Below, in pieces: positions 1 to 13,418 of a DNA stretch of 64,000 bases; position 1 is the first letter of the stretch; each line of letters begins with the position of its first letter. The notes under the pieces are model-generated. The model had not been told where the DNA came from. It made no database searches and worked only from the letters and a program-made list of their open reading frames with translations. Source of the stretch: Apostichopus japonicus (taxonomy: Eukaryota > Echinodermata > Holothuroidea > Aspidochirotida > Stichopodidae); NCBI RefSeq assembly GCF_037975245.1, contig NC_092563.1, forward strand, positions 22,224,960-22,288,959. Reading direction: 5' to 3'. Both the position numbers and the translations under genes were made by a program.

Positions 1-162
1 TCATTTTGTCTGTTGAATCCAGTTGTCTTCCTCTAAAATGGGTTGAGCAATGAGCACCATTACTACACATTCATTGAAAACTTTTATTGTCAAATCATAG
101 CACAATACCCTATAGTTCTGAATCAAAAATCAAAACAATAAAAGAAAACATAAAATTATAAC

Positions 163-1976
163 TAGTGTTGCGCCGATATTACCAATATCGGTTTTGGCCG
201 ATATCCGATATTATCATCCCAATATCGGTCCGATACCGATACGATACCGATATTTTTTAACAGACAAAATAAAGGCAAAATCGTACTTTTTAGTCATGCA
301 TACATTCACAAATAAATCTTCAAGTAAACAACAAAATATGGTGTTTTGTTTTCCTTTTGTCCTAAGTTGAAAAGAATGACTTTTTTCCTGATTTTGAAAA
401 AGAAAATGGTAATTGAAATCCAACCGGAATCTTTGCTGCACACGATAATAAAATGGACGCAGTAAATGTGAGCCTTAACATCGTAAAGACTTACAAGTAG
501 CTACAGTGTTAACGTATGCTTGCAAAATTGCATATTAATTAGGTTCGAACTGTCGATCACAATGTAAAAGTTAAAATTTATTGAGTTTATACTCAATGTA
601 CAACTTATTCACTTGACCGAATAGAGAAAAAAACTGAAAATCTGTAGAGAAATGACCAATTGTGTACGGAAAGTAAGGTGGTACACCTTTCAAATATTAC
701 GAAAGATCGAGCAAAACACTTTCGAAAAATTGACGCAAAACTGGCATATCGTACTAAATGCAACTGATGTCATGTAAACAAGGCTCTAGTGCATCCATTT
801 ATGAATATACCGTAAGACCAAATCTGTTGTTAAGCAGGGGGAAAAGAAAGTATTTTCTAGAATTTCCAAAAATACGGAAAAAATATATCCGACCATACTT
901 AAGTGTATAGCAAATAGCCTAACCACCTCGGCGGTTACGGATCTCACGTAACTAAAAAGTTCCCTGGCAACGTGCCAAAAAATGTTAACAAACAGGTGTT
1001 ACACGGGGGGGATGAGCTCACAGTTGTGTGGGAAGGTACCTGGGAAAATTCACAGCACATGTACCGTGGTAGTTGGCTATAGGGTTAAACATTGCAGTTG
1101 TAAAAATATACGCATAGTGCACGCTATTCATTGTTAGGCAGTTTAGAAACAGGGCTTTGCTGAACGTTGTTTGTTTCATAACATCGGAGGTTTTGTAAGG
1201 TGCACTTTTTAAAGATTGAAACACAGATTAAATCTCGTTTCATTTTATAACATAATATAGCTACTCTAACTTGTCATTTTAAAATTTTCATCAGTTTCGT
1301 GACAATTTAAATAAAAAAAGTTGTCAGTATTTTGCATCCGCAACTGCGAATTTTCTCATCGCCAGACACGCAAAAAATGCCAAAATTTTCCCATGAGGGG
1401 TTTTACCCCATGACCCCACCAAGGCCCTACGGCGGGCCCCTGGACACCACGCCTTTATGCTCGCACGCTACGCATGCTCGGCGTGTTCGCTGGGCGAACA
1501 CAGGCGGGAAATCGGCAGTGTGTTCGCGAAAATTGAACAAGGTTTTCCAACACTGCTGAACTGTGCAGTTATGCATCATGTTCAAGGTTTTCACGGAGGC
1601 CTTTGGGAAAATGAATGGTTAGTACAGTGTATGTATGCTACACTAATGCTGTGTGTAGGCCAAGGTTCACGAACGAAGGTCATTGGTTATATTCGCGCGC
1701 CGTAGACGTGTTTTTAGAGGTTACGGAGGGTCAGGTCTACATGGATATTAATCGAAAATGAATCTGAGTTTAACTGACGCTAAAGAAATGGATCGTCTTG
1801 GACAGATTAACAAATCATTGCAAGTATAAAGAAGTAGCTCTGCTGTTAAAAAGAAAAGTTCAATATCGGTTTGCTGTTATCGGCAATTAGGCAAAATTTT
1901 ACCGATACCGATATGCTGCCGATATTGCAAATATCGGCCGATACCGATATTGAAAACGATTATCGTAGCAACACTA
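163..1976. mobile_element. hAT-type DNA transposon, non-autonomous
   Basis: The ends are inverted (TAGTGTTGC at the left, GCAACACTA at the right), with many CGATA/TATCG sub-repeats just inside. An 8-bp target-site duplication ATTATAAC sits at 155-162 and 1977-1984. The other unit has an intact empty site, a single ATTATAAC at 40795-40802. 8-bp duplications are the hAT hallmark. No transposase is visible in the 1.8 kb, so it is probably a deletion derivative. It inserted after the units separated. Confidence 0.9.
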
Positions 1977-2221
1977 ATTATAACCAACTATTTTCGTGTC
2001 TGTCAGCTATCTTGATTTAATCACTGTCTGTTTGGTAATTGCAACTATTAGGCCAAATATCTTTAAAACTGTTTGTAAAATTTTAAATGCAAATTTAGAA
2101 CACATTAATCCTAGACATGCTAATTATGAAAACTGAATCATTGTGTTCATCAATGTATCTTCCCAACAAAATAAATACATTTTGTTTTAGACTCAACATT
2201 CAGAGAGATGCCATACTGTAC

Positions 2222-2286
2222 CTTCTTCATCTTTTTGTTCCTGTTTCTCATCATTTTGATTTTGTCTGTTGGATTGTCTGGGAGAA
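2222..2286 (-). CDS. SPG7: SPG7 copy 1, charged-linker exon
   Basis: The acceptor is ttttccag and the donor GAAG|gtacag. The 65-nt exon encodes SPRQSNRQNQNDEKQEQKDE in the frame that joins the membrane exon seen in copy 2 (40395-40546). The other frame, rich in K/M, does not fit the phase of the next exon. Confidence 0.7.
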
Positions 2287-4844
2287 CTGGAAAATTGTAA
2301 AGTTTCTGAAGAAAAAAGATCACACAATAATTACACACAGCTAACATTCTCATGACAAAAGGTAACAAAATTTTGGTTTAAGATTACTTAGGCTCAGTGT
2401 ACCCAATAAACAATGCTTTTAGTCAACAATATGAATTTACAAATTTAAAGCTAGGTCAAATGAATATTAATTCCAAACGTTAACATTATTAAAACAAAAG
2501 GCAAGGCAGACTAATGTTACACATATTGCTTTACAAATAAACAAAGTACAGTAATTCACTCTTTTAAATAGTAGCGATTAAATATTTGTTTATAAAATCA
2601 AGAATCTCAAGTTTGTTTTAATTCATGATTTCATGAAGGGTCCTAAATAAAAGGATGACATCACTGTTCTTCCTCAGCTCTTCCAATCTTAAGTCAGCCA
2701 TCCTAACGTAACATCATGCATATTTAAAAATGTTAACGAATGACCCATATCACCTGATTCTGTTTTTGACACTGTAATGACCAACATAAACAATTGTTGG
2801 CTTAGTTTACAAGATTTTATTTCCAATAGTATTCTCATTTCTATATTTTACCAAGTTCTTTTTGATCAAGACATTATGGAAACTCACCATCAGACCTTGA
2901 ACTTACCATTTATGCCCAGAATATTTTTCAAACTGGTATTGCTCAAATTAGATCTTTGTATTATGCTTTGTAAAGCATTGAACACTCTCCTTCTTTGGGT
3001 ACTCCAATGTGATGAAACCTGAGAAGGAATATAAGGAAAAAAGAATGAAAAACATGGTCTCAGTTAAGGTGATCTGGAAAACAAAGAAAGGATTGGTTTA
3101 CAGTTTGCAACTTCTCAAATGGCTTTCATTAATGCTGCCAAAATGGTATATTGACTTTACACATCATAACAGTAGACAATGTCATGGTTGTATCAGGGGG
3201 CTAAGTACCATACTAAATTTGGGTCTTGGATTCTTTGCTGCAAAAACACCATAATACACATGCACATTTTTGGTATATTCCTGTACAATTCTGTTCCATG
3301 CTATTAACGGAATTAAAATTTTGTTTACATTGAATAAATACCTGATTGTACGTAGAAAGATTGAGAAATGTACTCAACCACACATTAATATTATATGGCA
3401 AGGTTGAAATGATGCCAGAATATAACCAAATGAAGAATTTGAAAGTGGACTCAACTCTATGAATACTCAACTGTTCAACATGCTCTTTGTTTTTTTTTTT
3501 CTTAAGCTTTAGAGGCTAAATCTCATTTATAAACCTGAGTGAAATGTTCTTGAAGATGGGAACTACAGTAGCAACCTCCTATTTGAAGTATTAGGGTTTG
3601 TATCTATAAGAATAAAAACATACTCTAAGTTTGCTATGTACATTAGAGTGTATATTTTCATAATCCATTCTGATACATGAACCACTTGCACAAATTACTG
3701 CTGGAGTTAACCAGCATTAATGCAAGTTGAGCATGTTCTATATAACATAAATTTCTGAAACTTTCAACTGGAAACTTTCCCAATGACTCTTATATAAGAT
3801 CTAATTTCATCCTGTGTCAAAATAGTTAGTGAAAGTTCTTTGATTTGACCTGCATAACTTTATGGTAATCAAACTTTAAAGCCTCATTATACATACAAAC
3901 TCCACTTCTACTTCCACTAAACAATCTTTCCATGGTAACTAACTTTATGACAATGTACTTTTGTCAGAATTTTGGCTTATTTACAGTTCAAAGAAATGAA
4001 AATTTCAGACAAGAAAATTGTTTAATATCCAAAACATTAATCATGCGTATGTGTGGGTACTGGGCAGGAGCTTTGAGCTTTCGTTCATAACTGTATGTAT
4101 GTGTTGTGTGTAACCACTACTGTATGCACAGTAAATGATAGCATTACACGATATATCTCTCTCACAGTTTTCTGTAGCAGATTTAGCCATTAGAATGACA
4201 CATTTATAAATAGTCTTGACTCATTAGTTCTTCCCTGGCAGTTGAATGTCCAACCGTATTTAGTGTTCACTGTGTATCCTTCATCATTTTTGTTTTTAAT
4301 TTTTCAAATTACAGACAATACGTACATTTGCTTGTGCAAGTGTTAGCCTATGATACACAGTTGCCACTACAACAATATTAACACACATGAATGCATACTG
4401 TGAACCATTTGCATGCATGAAAATGATGAAACAACATTACGACTACAGTAGTTATAAACTGCAGGAGTGTGCGACTTAATGCATACCGTTGCCAAGTTGA
4501 ATATCTTCTGACACACATATCTTCTGACTTGGTTTGTTGCTCTGCCTAGTATTGCCGAACATGTGCTGAGCACCGATGACTGCAAGTGATGACAGTTTGC
4601 ATTATACTTTGAATTATTAAGTTGCGATACTTTGTACTGGTTATTTGCACAACTTGCACTTGGTGTGGAGTGTGGACCTTTCATTACATACGTTATGCGC
4701 GGTTCTCACAGGTTTCGCTAAATTAGTACACGAAGATTTCTTTCGAGCAGAAACTTTCTTACGGTTTTCTCTAACGATTATTTTTCCTCCCAATTTCTTC
4801 GACCACTCTCTTTTGGTTGAAATTAAACGAACAACTCCACTCAT
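2222..4844 (-). CDS. SPG7: Paraplegin (SPG7), copy 1, N-terminal exons
   Basis: Paraplegin is an inner-membrane AAA metalloprotease that forms the mitochondrial m-AAA complex with AFG3L2. Only the 5' part lies here; the gene runs off the left edge. Exons are 4692-4844 (candidate start exon), 2907-3018 and 2222-2286. The middle exon reads ...RRRVFNALQSIIQ...LGING and parallels the region around LQSLQL...FEGING of vertebrate paraplegin. The third is the charged Q/E/K linker just before the first membrane segment. Donor and acceptor borders are GT..AG. Exon 2 ends in phase 1 and the linker starts in phase 2, so one intervening exon is not found. This copy probably belongs to the complete gene, because its downstream exons are not cut by the duplication junction. 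The AAA and protease domains are outside the window. Confidence 0.75.
2907..3018 (-). CDS. SPG7: SPG7 copy 1, exon 2
   Basis: The acceptor is ttctcag|GTTTC and the donor AAATG|gtaag. The exon is 112 nt (37 codons plus 1 nt), ending LKNILGIN(G). It reads ALQS where copy 2 reads ALLS; the Q agrees with the vertebrate protein, which fits copy 1 being the conserved one. Confidence 0.75.
4692..4844 (-). CDS. SPG7: Candidate SPG7 first coding exon, copy 1
   Basis: An ATG-initiated, very basic 51-codon exon begins MSGVVRLISTKREWSKKLGG and ends in phase 0 at a good donor, AAC|gtatgt. Phase 0 fits exon 2 directly. The Arg/Lys/Ser-rich, acid-poor composition suits a mitochondrial targeting sequence. 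The assignment rests on position, phase and composition, not on recognised homology. An earlier donor (CCT|gtgaga, also phase 0) is possible. The short MG... exon at 11,356 is a rival start. Confidence 0.45.
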
Positions 4845-5019
4845 GATTTAAAAGGTTCACAGTAGCGATGGAAGAAACGGTCTGCATCCAGTTTGTTGAC
4901 GATTTTGTTTTTAGATCGGAAGGGCTACAGGGTTTGTCAGTTCTCCGCCTGTTTGGAAATTGTTACGATTACATCATGACAAACTGCATAATGCTTATCA
5001 GGAACTCCCCAAATTGGTC

Positions 5020-8000
5020 ACTTCAAATATGCCAGGCACAGGCACACTGACACATTCCTGCAGATTTTGCAACTTCACGAACATGACTTAGGTTCAATTC
5101 GGGACTATACTGGCGACCGAATACTCCATTAGAGGGATAACAGAATGAGATGGGATGGAGAGCGAAGGGAGTGGAAAATGGGGTGGGTGGCGGGGGGGGG
5201 GGGGGGATGGGGGGGGGGGGGGGGGTGAGGTAGCAAACAAACATTTAAGTACTATTTCTTAGTCGTCAGTACATACAAACATGACCGTAGTTACTGAATG
5301 GTGCCCCCCCCCCCTTGTCTGCATTTCCAAAGAAGAAAGTAGTCCCAATTATTCGGTTACAAATAGCAGACAATACCTCTACGCCTCAAGGCCATATATG
5401 TCTACATTTCTTTGTGCTGTGGATTACTCTTTCCTGGGACCTACTTGACCGATTGTTATTTGAAATATCACAAATTCACATTACAAGAAAAATTAAGGAC
5501 TCAGGAGTACAAACAACATAGCAGACACCATAAATCATGACAGTTCACCATAAATCATTTCAGCTGCATATAAGGCTTATATACCGTAAACGAAAATGTA
5601 ATGTTAGAACTATATACATATTTCAGTTAAGACTGACACGGCAGTTTACTTGAGATAAAAACTTACACTGGTAATCTGCATTGTCACTAAATAGTTAAGT
5701 AAATAATGGTCACTCATTTTCCAACTTAAAGCAGTTTTTTCTGACCCAGCCTTTTCTACTCGGGAAATCCATAATTACGGTCTGAACCAGCCATGTACCA
5801 GGATATTAATTTAGTTAACTGAATGATGACCTTCAAATGTCACAACAAACTTTGTTGATTACACAGAATTTGAAGAAATATATCTTATTATACAAAGCAA
5901 AAGCAAAAACTTACAATTAAAAAAGAACAAGTTCCCCTATTATGACAAGATTTCAGAACATTAAAGTTATCTAAAAATCGCTGTTTTGGAGGAAATTTGA
6001 AAAAAGTTCAAACCATTGTAAGCAGTGACTTTGGGAATATGATTAAGCAGCTACTGTATAATGCTATTAGATATAAGTGTTTGAAAATGCCAGTAAGCAT
6101 TGCTCATATCTCGCCAGGGTCTCTAAGTGGACTATGGTTTGCAGACACCACCGTAAATAACAAAACAGTTTCAAATTTGTAATCAATAACAACAATATAA
6201 GTTTGTAGAAATAGATTATAAAACTTGGTCCTCAGGCAACCATTCTTTTTGGACTACTTTAGAAACTCGCATGTGGGTTGGTGAGGCCCTTCAAGCGGGG
6301 ACGTGGGGGGGGGGTGGAGAAGTATTCTGTTATAGATAATAAGACAAACTGACGTTGTTGTGAAGTACCACTGGTGTTCATGGCTCATATAGGCATCGTA
6401 AATGCATGATGCATGGATATAGTCTATGAACTGAACAAATATAAATGTAAACAATACATCCTGTGCACATACAGATTGGAAAATATATTACAGACAAACG
6501 TGCATTTTACTACAATACTATACAATACTATAACGGAAACGAGGCAAGATGACATCACCCTCATGAACAGTACTACAAAAAATAATGAAAGAAAAACTGC
6601 AACATGTTGTTAACGTGACGTCGTCCTCCATCCGGTTCATTGCAGAAATCTAAAATCCACTTTAAATGATTCAATGGCCGGTGGGATGGGTGACCCAGCG
6701 TCCATTTTCAGATGAACAACTGTCAGTAGAAATTGGTGGACTTAACTCATCTATAACAAATCAAAGAGAACGATGTCGGGTTATTAATATTCGTTTGCTT
6801 ACAATACTAATCTTGGAACATTAACATAACGGCCTTTGTATATTGAACTCGAAAAAGAAGCCGAGTGCAAAAGTACTCCATTTCGGTACTCGGATCATTA
6901 AAAACAGTAATCGGACTAGAACTTGGTACTCGAAACCCGAAGTACCCGGAAGTACTTGAATTACATGTACTCCACTAGAGCACTGCTGGCTTGAATTGAA
7001 GCTTTCTTTCTATTACAACTATTACATTGATGAGCTGAAGGCTGAGCCTTTCTGACCATAGACAATTCTGAATACCAAGTGGGATCAAATCTTGACGACC
7101 AGAACTTTGAACCAGAAACGGATTTAAAACAGAAATTATCACGACCAGATAAAAGTAAATGCCAGGTGACCTTCCTTTTTTTAAGTAAAATATCTAACTA
7201 CCTCGTTAATGTTTTTAAAGAGAAGGATGAGTGACCAGTCTTCTGTGTACAGATAACTTCTGTACAGAGTGTAAGAGAAGTGCTGCATTTTATTTAATAT
7301 CACTCAGCTGGGACAATATTTGGTATTGATGTACCTTCAGTTCCCGCTTCAAAGCAATCGCATTGACGTTGAGAGCATTATGAACACCTTGCTTATACTT
7401 GATAAATTTTAAAAACGGCTGTTCAATATAAGACAATAGCGTTGTGAAGCAAACGTTGGAAATTTGTACCAACTGGCTGTTCAATATATTGCAGTTAATG
7501 AATATGTATGATAAAAATACGTAGTAACTATATCCATGGATCGTGGAACTTTCTATTGCAGTGCGTCATTGTTCTTCATCCTTACACAATTCTAATAAGA
7601 AAGTTTACTTTAACAACTTGATATTTAGCGTAATCTTATACTGTAATGAAGCCAATATTTAGGAAAAGAAAGAAGGGATATAAAGTGAAGTTTCTAATTG
7701 ATTGGAATATTATATATGGAGATACTTAAATCCTGGTAAGATCAATCTTTTAATGCTTTACATATCCTCCAATAAGATGAACATTTAACAAACATGACGG
7801 CGTACCACGTAGACCAAGTAGACCTCTGTCATGACGGACATCCTGTATATTATTATCCTCAGTACACTGTACTGGTAAAGTATCTGAAAAACAGAGAAAG
7901 TGAAGACCAGATCAGAAATATCAATGAAGTGACTCAAAGAGAAAGGATGATATAGCAAACACGTCTAATCTCACGAGTGTAATTGAGATGTCACAAGTAC

Positions 8001-8060
8001 TCACAAATAGGTGTTCATGCTGAAATAAGCTATAAATAAGGAAAAACATATCTATAACTT
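5020..8060. other. No gene seen; shared duplicated DNA
   Basis: AT-rich sequence upstream of the SPG7 start exon, shared with 43,740-46,045. It holds G-runs near 5,190-5,225 and 6,303-6,312. A short repeat block rich in GTACTC/GAGTAC (about 6,870-6,985) is present in both units, so it is older than the duplication. No splice-bounded coding exon was recognised. Confidence 0.6.
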
Positions 8061-8164
8061 CATAGTAAAACGTCACCATTTAATAGCAAAATATCATATG
8101 TTTTAGATGAAAGTTGAAATTAGGACATCTCGATTTGACATAAAACATCATAATTACGCCATAA

Positions 8165-8810
8165 AACGACCACATTATCGTTTCGTTTCGTTTCGTTTCG
8201 TTTTGTTTATTTATTTGTTTTTTTTCACAACATGTATACATTTTTGTAGCGAATACAGTGTGAAAGCACGTGTATAAAAAAAAAAACAGTGTGGGCTTAT
8301 CTAGTGAGACACTCCCTGTACATAGAGTACACATATCACTTTCAAAAAGAAGAAAAATATAAAAGAAAGAAAGAGGAACATCAATCTCAGTATAAGTTGA
8401 AGATAAATTTGTATTTAAACGAATTAAGGGAAGTTTGTGACCTGATATTAAGCAACAGAGAGTTCCATGTGATGCTTGTACGAGGACGAAGACTATATTT
8501 TCCTACATTGGTGTGATTGCGATTAGGGCGTACAATTTGTATGTGGCGTGTGTTATAATTGTGAATGTCAGGGTTGTGAACAAGGAAATTGTCGAAAGCA
8601 GGTGGGACCTGTCCATGAATAACTCTATATGCATTTTCCTCTGATGCCATAATGATTAAACATTGAAATTGGTGGATTCCACGTAAAACGCAGTTTTTAA
8701 GGGTAAACACCAATTGCTTGACATAAACCATCAATATTTTGAGGTTAAAGCCGAATTTGGAGAAAAAACGAGCGACGTAGTTTGGAGATATCGCATGCAC
8801 TTTTTAACAT
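8165..8810 (-). mobile_element. 5'-truncated non-LTR retrotransposon (CR1/L2-like)
   Basis: On the minus strand, 8387-8800 encodes the typical C-terminal tail of a non-LTR reverse-transcriptase ORF. It has an IHNYNTRH block, then GKYSLRPRTSITWNSLLLNI and a SLNSFKYKFIFNL end. A non-coding 3' part ends in a (CGAAA)n tail at 8178-8205. The element is absent from the matching place in unit 2 (about 46,045-46,660). Dead on arrival, with no RT active-site region. Confidence 0.75.
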
Positions 8811-9259
8811 CTACAAATATGAAATTATTCTGTTGAACGGCCCAACCACTGGCTTTCAGCTTATTAGGTTTTGAAAGCTTGGGCTAGTTCGTGCATGGTG
8901 AGGTTACAGACGGCGAAGTCCCCGGTAAATTTTGAATTTGACGTCTTTCTTCTTTATCTTTGTTTCTTGTTTAAAACATAAAAATATATGTGAAGAGAAG
9001 AATTCAATTTCTGTGGAACGTATTTGTAGGTCCTATGGTGGACATGTTCGAAGGGATTGGGGGGGGGGGGGGGGGCAGGGCTGCATCAAGCTGCATTGTA
9101 GCAAACCTAACAACATAATCGAATAAACAATGAGAACGAACTTAAGTTAAATCTGAATTAAAAAAGAATTTTGAAAATCCAAAGTCTATGCCAACTTTCA
9201 ATGACAGGAATGTTTGGGTCCTCTTCCCCATATATTGCCATGCTCTCTTTGTGTTACAG

Positions 9260-9414
9260 AATACCTTATACCTTGAAATATTTGAAGAATATCTTTCCAA
9301 ATTATAATAAGAGGCGTGGTTATGATAAGCTAACAAATAGTGGGAAAGGTGGGCAGAAATGGGCGCGGTTTTACGAGCTTCTCCATACGAATTTTATAGT
9401 AGCCCAGATAGAAC
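9260..9414 (+). other. Exon-like segment, plus strand, unknown
   Basis: The segment is bounded by an acceptor (gtgttacag) and a donor (GAAC|gtaaga) with an open frame containing GQKWARFYELLHTNF. The unit 2 counterpart (46683-46832) keeps an open frame with GQKLARFYELLPHEF but is 5 nt shorter and has lost the donor. The two differ more than neighbouring DNA does. I do not recognise it; it could equally be part of an old transposon. Confidence 0.25.
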
Positions 9415-9662
9415 GTAAGAAATTGTAAATAATTGAATCTAGAATTTTTCCCTTTAAATTTCGAAACTATATATACCGATTGTTTTTGCTGTATATGTCT
9501 CAAACGATTTCTCAAATGTAAACTGTTTTACTCTACATTTACATATTTGTTTTGAAAATTCGACTACTCAAAAACGAGTCCATAAAGTAGTGAATTCTTG
9601 TCTTCGTACATTTTTTGATTTAACCTTTCTCAAACACATACTTTCCCACCACCTTTGTTTAT

Positions 9663-9840
9663 GCTCGTACTTCAGTGTGTGAGGTAACCTTATCCTTCTT
9701 TTTCGGCTTTGTCAGCCCATGGAGGTAAAAACATGCAGCCATACACATTTTGGCGCTCCATGGGATTCGCGCAAGCGCAGAGGGTACACTGAACATTGAC
9801 CAATCACCCAGTTCGCCTCTTTACGTAACGTAATTCTTCA
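9663..9840. promoter_or_regulatory. Conserved promoter-like block, unit 1
   Basis: A GC-richer island matches 47,095-47,275 better than its surroundings do. Visible motifs are a CCAAT box (gaccaatcac), a near-perfect NRF1-type GCGCAAGCGCA, a GGCGCTCCATGGG stretch and TTACGTAACGTAA (bZIP-like). These are typical of housekeeping TATA-less promoters. It could serve the minus-strand SPG7 transcript, whose candidate start exon lies about 5 kb downstream, but no transcript evidence is visible. Confidence 0.35.
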
Positions 9841-11355
9841 TTAAAAAAGTTGGTTCGCAACACAGTACAGCAACATAGAGCATGGATAACGCTTAACAAT
9901 ACGTTATGCATTTTTCGAGAAAATGAATGTTCATTTCTTTATCGACCTGTAACGTAACCAGTACAAATAATTCGCTGCTCTCACAAAAACTTCATTTGAT
10001 TTTTTTTTTTGTCACAATTTCTCAAAGTATTTTCATTGCTAGATTATTAACGTCTGTTTTGTAACCTTGTGCATGCGCTTTTGATTAAATATTGTCAATT
10101 TGTCATCAAACTCTACCAATTAGGGGATTTAAGCTATAATCGTAATCAGCACGATACTGAAGCTATTCACAATTTACATTAGTTTTGACGTCAATTGTGT
10201 CATAAAGCGATGTGTTAAATAGGTTTGAAATATAGAGTAGTAGGGCTTCTCGGCCTTCTGGCTTATATCATGTGTAGTATCTGTTCCCTTTTGAGGGGAA
10301 TGGTGATGCACACCTGACGATGATCACACAGTCACAGTACCGATGCAAGGGGATTGGGGCTGAGAGCGGATCAGTCGTTCGGTAGTTTGGTTTTCGTGCC
10401 ACCTTTTTTAAAAAAAGTAGGGCTTTAATGTGATAGTCGCGGAGTTTAAGGAATGTGAAGGGGTAAAACCGGGCAAATGGATCAGGGATTGTGGGCGAAA
10501 ATCGAGATGGCTTAATTAAGGACAAATTTCAGCAACATCAAAAGTGAAGTTTTAACAAAGAAATGTATTTCTCTGTGTAGGAATTGAGATTGGGGACGGG
10601 GGTACACAATCAGTACCAAACGTTCTAACGCCAGTCCTGACCGTGAGTAGAGGTGGCCAATTTATCGATCCACAGGCAGTGAATTATCTCACCGTATTAA
10701 CATTAGATCATATCAAGTAAGAAAAGAATTTGAAACACTTTATGGGAATCAAACCCCATTGGTGTCATTGTCTGGTGCAGGGAATTGTTTACCAGCCTAC
10801 GATTTATTGTATGACGGAGGGTTTTATTTCTTATGACAGACATGTCTATCATATCAGAAATATCACAATTTTGTACGTCTCTTGAAAGTTATAATTATGG
10901 CTCGTATCACCTATTTAGTCCCTCCTTTCCCTTCCTTTCTTTCTTTCTTAAAAAAAGAAAACACGTTCTATCATCAAAAGTTTTCTTTAATTCAAAGTTG
11001 TGAAACGAAGGAGCACTGGGACTGAGAATTGTGAATTTACATCACTTGAATGCCGACCACGTGACACCGGCCTCAGAGCTTAGGTCCTGATGTGAATATA
11101 ACTTTTAATATTTCCTTAACTTTTAATATTTAATATTGTACCGTAAGATATCTTATAATTTACAATTCGCGAGGCTACTGGCTAAGTGATAGGATTGGAT
11201 AAACTTTCTAAAATGTAGAGGCCTATAACTATAATAATCATATATCTTTTACATGTAAGTAATTTAAACATTCTCTTAACATATACAGTGATGAAATTTC
11301 CAGATGTTGAAAAGTTATTGAAATAAAAGAAAGCTGTGTTGTTAAGTTAACTTAC

Positions 11356-11398
11356 CAGCTGGGAGAATGGGTTTAAGTCGCAACAGAAAACACCCCAT
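11356..11398 (-). CDS. Short MG-start coding exon, unit 1
   Basis: ATG at 11,398 is followed by MGCFLLRLKPILPA and a strong donor G|gtaagtt at 11,356 (phase 1). The unit 2 counterpart (48585-48630) keeps the ATG, the ...PA(G) ending and the donor despite several changes between. It may be the first exon of an upstream SPG7 transcript or of an unrecognised gene. Confidence 0.35.
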
Positions 11399-11719
11399 GT
11401 TCACTAAGTCAGCTTGCATTTGTGAATGATAAACTATACACAGTGACACTAAAAAGCTATACGGTACCAGCTGAGAATTGTACGGAAGCCACAAGTGATC
11501 AACTCGTAAACAGAAGTTACGTAAATGTTCAACCGCGTACTTCCCAGGAGGAACGTTGGTGTGGGAGAATCCAAATCTAACTAAGAAAAATTTTAATAGT
11601 TTAAGATAAATGGAGTACCATTTCGGTGAGAAGAAATCAAGAAAATCTCCGTTGTTTCGTATGCTTTTCTGTGTCATTAATTCCTGGCAAGGCGAGGATC
11701 CGTGTACGGCCATAAATCA

Positions 11720-13418
11720 TCGGAATTATACTGACAATTTCAATAAGAACCTGTGCAACAATTGCATATAAGAAGAAGAGAAGAGAGTACATTAATGAAG
11801 GAAAGAAGAACGTTAAAGATTCAAGCACGTGTGGCTCTGAGCTGTCCCCTAAGTTTATTCCAAACGCAGATCCTATTCAAAAAGGTACTGGAAATACATA
11901 AATACCATTTTGCATCTAATTCCCCTTTACTGAAACAAAGTTTTCTCAAAGAAGGGAGGGGCAGCCGCCCCCCTGACTGTCCCCCTAGACCCTCCACGAA
12001 CAGAATGAACTTTGGAGTTATTACGCTTCTCTCTCTATAATTCGATTTCGTAACACAGGGTAGAGTCTATAATGGTGTCGTGAAAAGTCGTATCAAGAGA
12101 GGTGGCAATCAAATCCCATTCTCACTGACTCTCAAAATGGTGACGAAAATGTGCCCCTCCCCCACAACCATCACACCACGAAAGCTGGCTACGTGCCTGT
12201 TTACAAAAGAGCAGGTCTGAACTAATGTTATGTTTTAATTAAAGACAACACTCAAGGCCATACGACCCACGGAATTTCGACTCAAGGTTCAAACGTTAAA
12301 TCAAAGTCAAATGAAACACTACAACGAAGAAAGACGTAAAAAATGAAAAATGAAAATGTTTGATTTAATAAGGCCATCACCCAATAGTCCTACTCTTGCT
12401 TAGGTGAGACGATGGACCACCCTCCCGGCCTCCTCCTACCCCAGCCCAATAGAATTCTGCTGTAACTTACTGAATTTAGCCTTCCCACGGTAAAAGCAAG
12501 AATTCTTTCTTTCCCTTTTGGCGCTATGCATGTTTCATGAACTATAAAAGTTAGACGGAATTTTCCACAATCTCTATTTTTTTCTGCTTCACGTAATATT
12601 TCATATCTTTGCGAGTCGGACTTTGCAAAATATAAATATTTGGGTGAACTGTTTTAAAGAAACCTATGCCCATGACACACAGCCCACGACACACCTTAAT
12701 TATTCTGACCAATCGTAACGTAACCCCAATGAAATAGGACGTTATTTTCCGAAATTGTGTAACCCTTTAGAAGGGGATCTGAATTACTCACAACATTTTG
12801 GCAATTGTCATTCAGACTTGACGTTTCTAATGAGCTGTCAATTTTCATTACTAACATACTACGTATATGTGGTACCCTGCTGATTTATTTGCGTTTCTGT
12901 CGTATTTTCTTATCCACCACGAACTCAAAGAACCACCAATGCAATATATATCTCACTGCAGAAGAAAGGGGTCATCGCTTCACTAAGGTACAGTAAACAA
13001 AAGAAAACATCCTGCTATGACAGTCAGTATAGAGGGAACGTATGCTCCACTGTAGTAAACAAAGTACTATTACTATACGCGTGCTTTGCACAGCACGATT
13101 GCAAATATGCCAAAACCCAAAGACAGGTGATAAAACTCTCACTACCCAACAGCCCGTTAAAATGTGACCACACAACATTTTTAAACAGTACACTTGCAAA
13201 TGTGACGAAACCTAAACAACAGGAAATGCTGATTAATCTATCGTACGTTTCGTAATGTCAATACTAGTGATATCATTCTGTTCAAGAGCACAATTGGCAG
13301 TTATGAAAAAATATATACAAACGGCAGTACCAGGTAATGCATTTACATATTCCACGTAGTATGTCAGATAATTTGTTATCTCACCGGTTCCGCAACGCTA
13401 CACAAACGATATAGCATG
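11720..13418. other. No gene seen, unit 1 only
   Basis: Sequence largely without a counterpart in unit 2, AT-rich, with no recognisable coding exon. Insertion of this block, or its deletion from unit 2, is undecided. Confidence 0.5.

Noticed and set aside
4367-4684. Minus-strand open frame continuing below the candidate SPG7 start exon
   Set aside because: In copy 2 it is fused to the start exon by a local deletion, but good phase-0 donors precede it and the peptide is Ser/Asn-rich with no recognised similarity.
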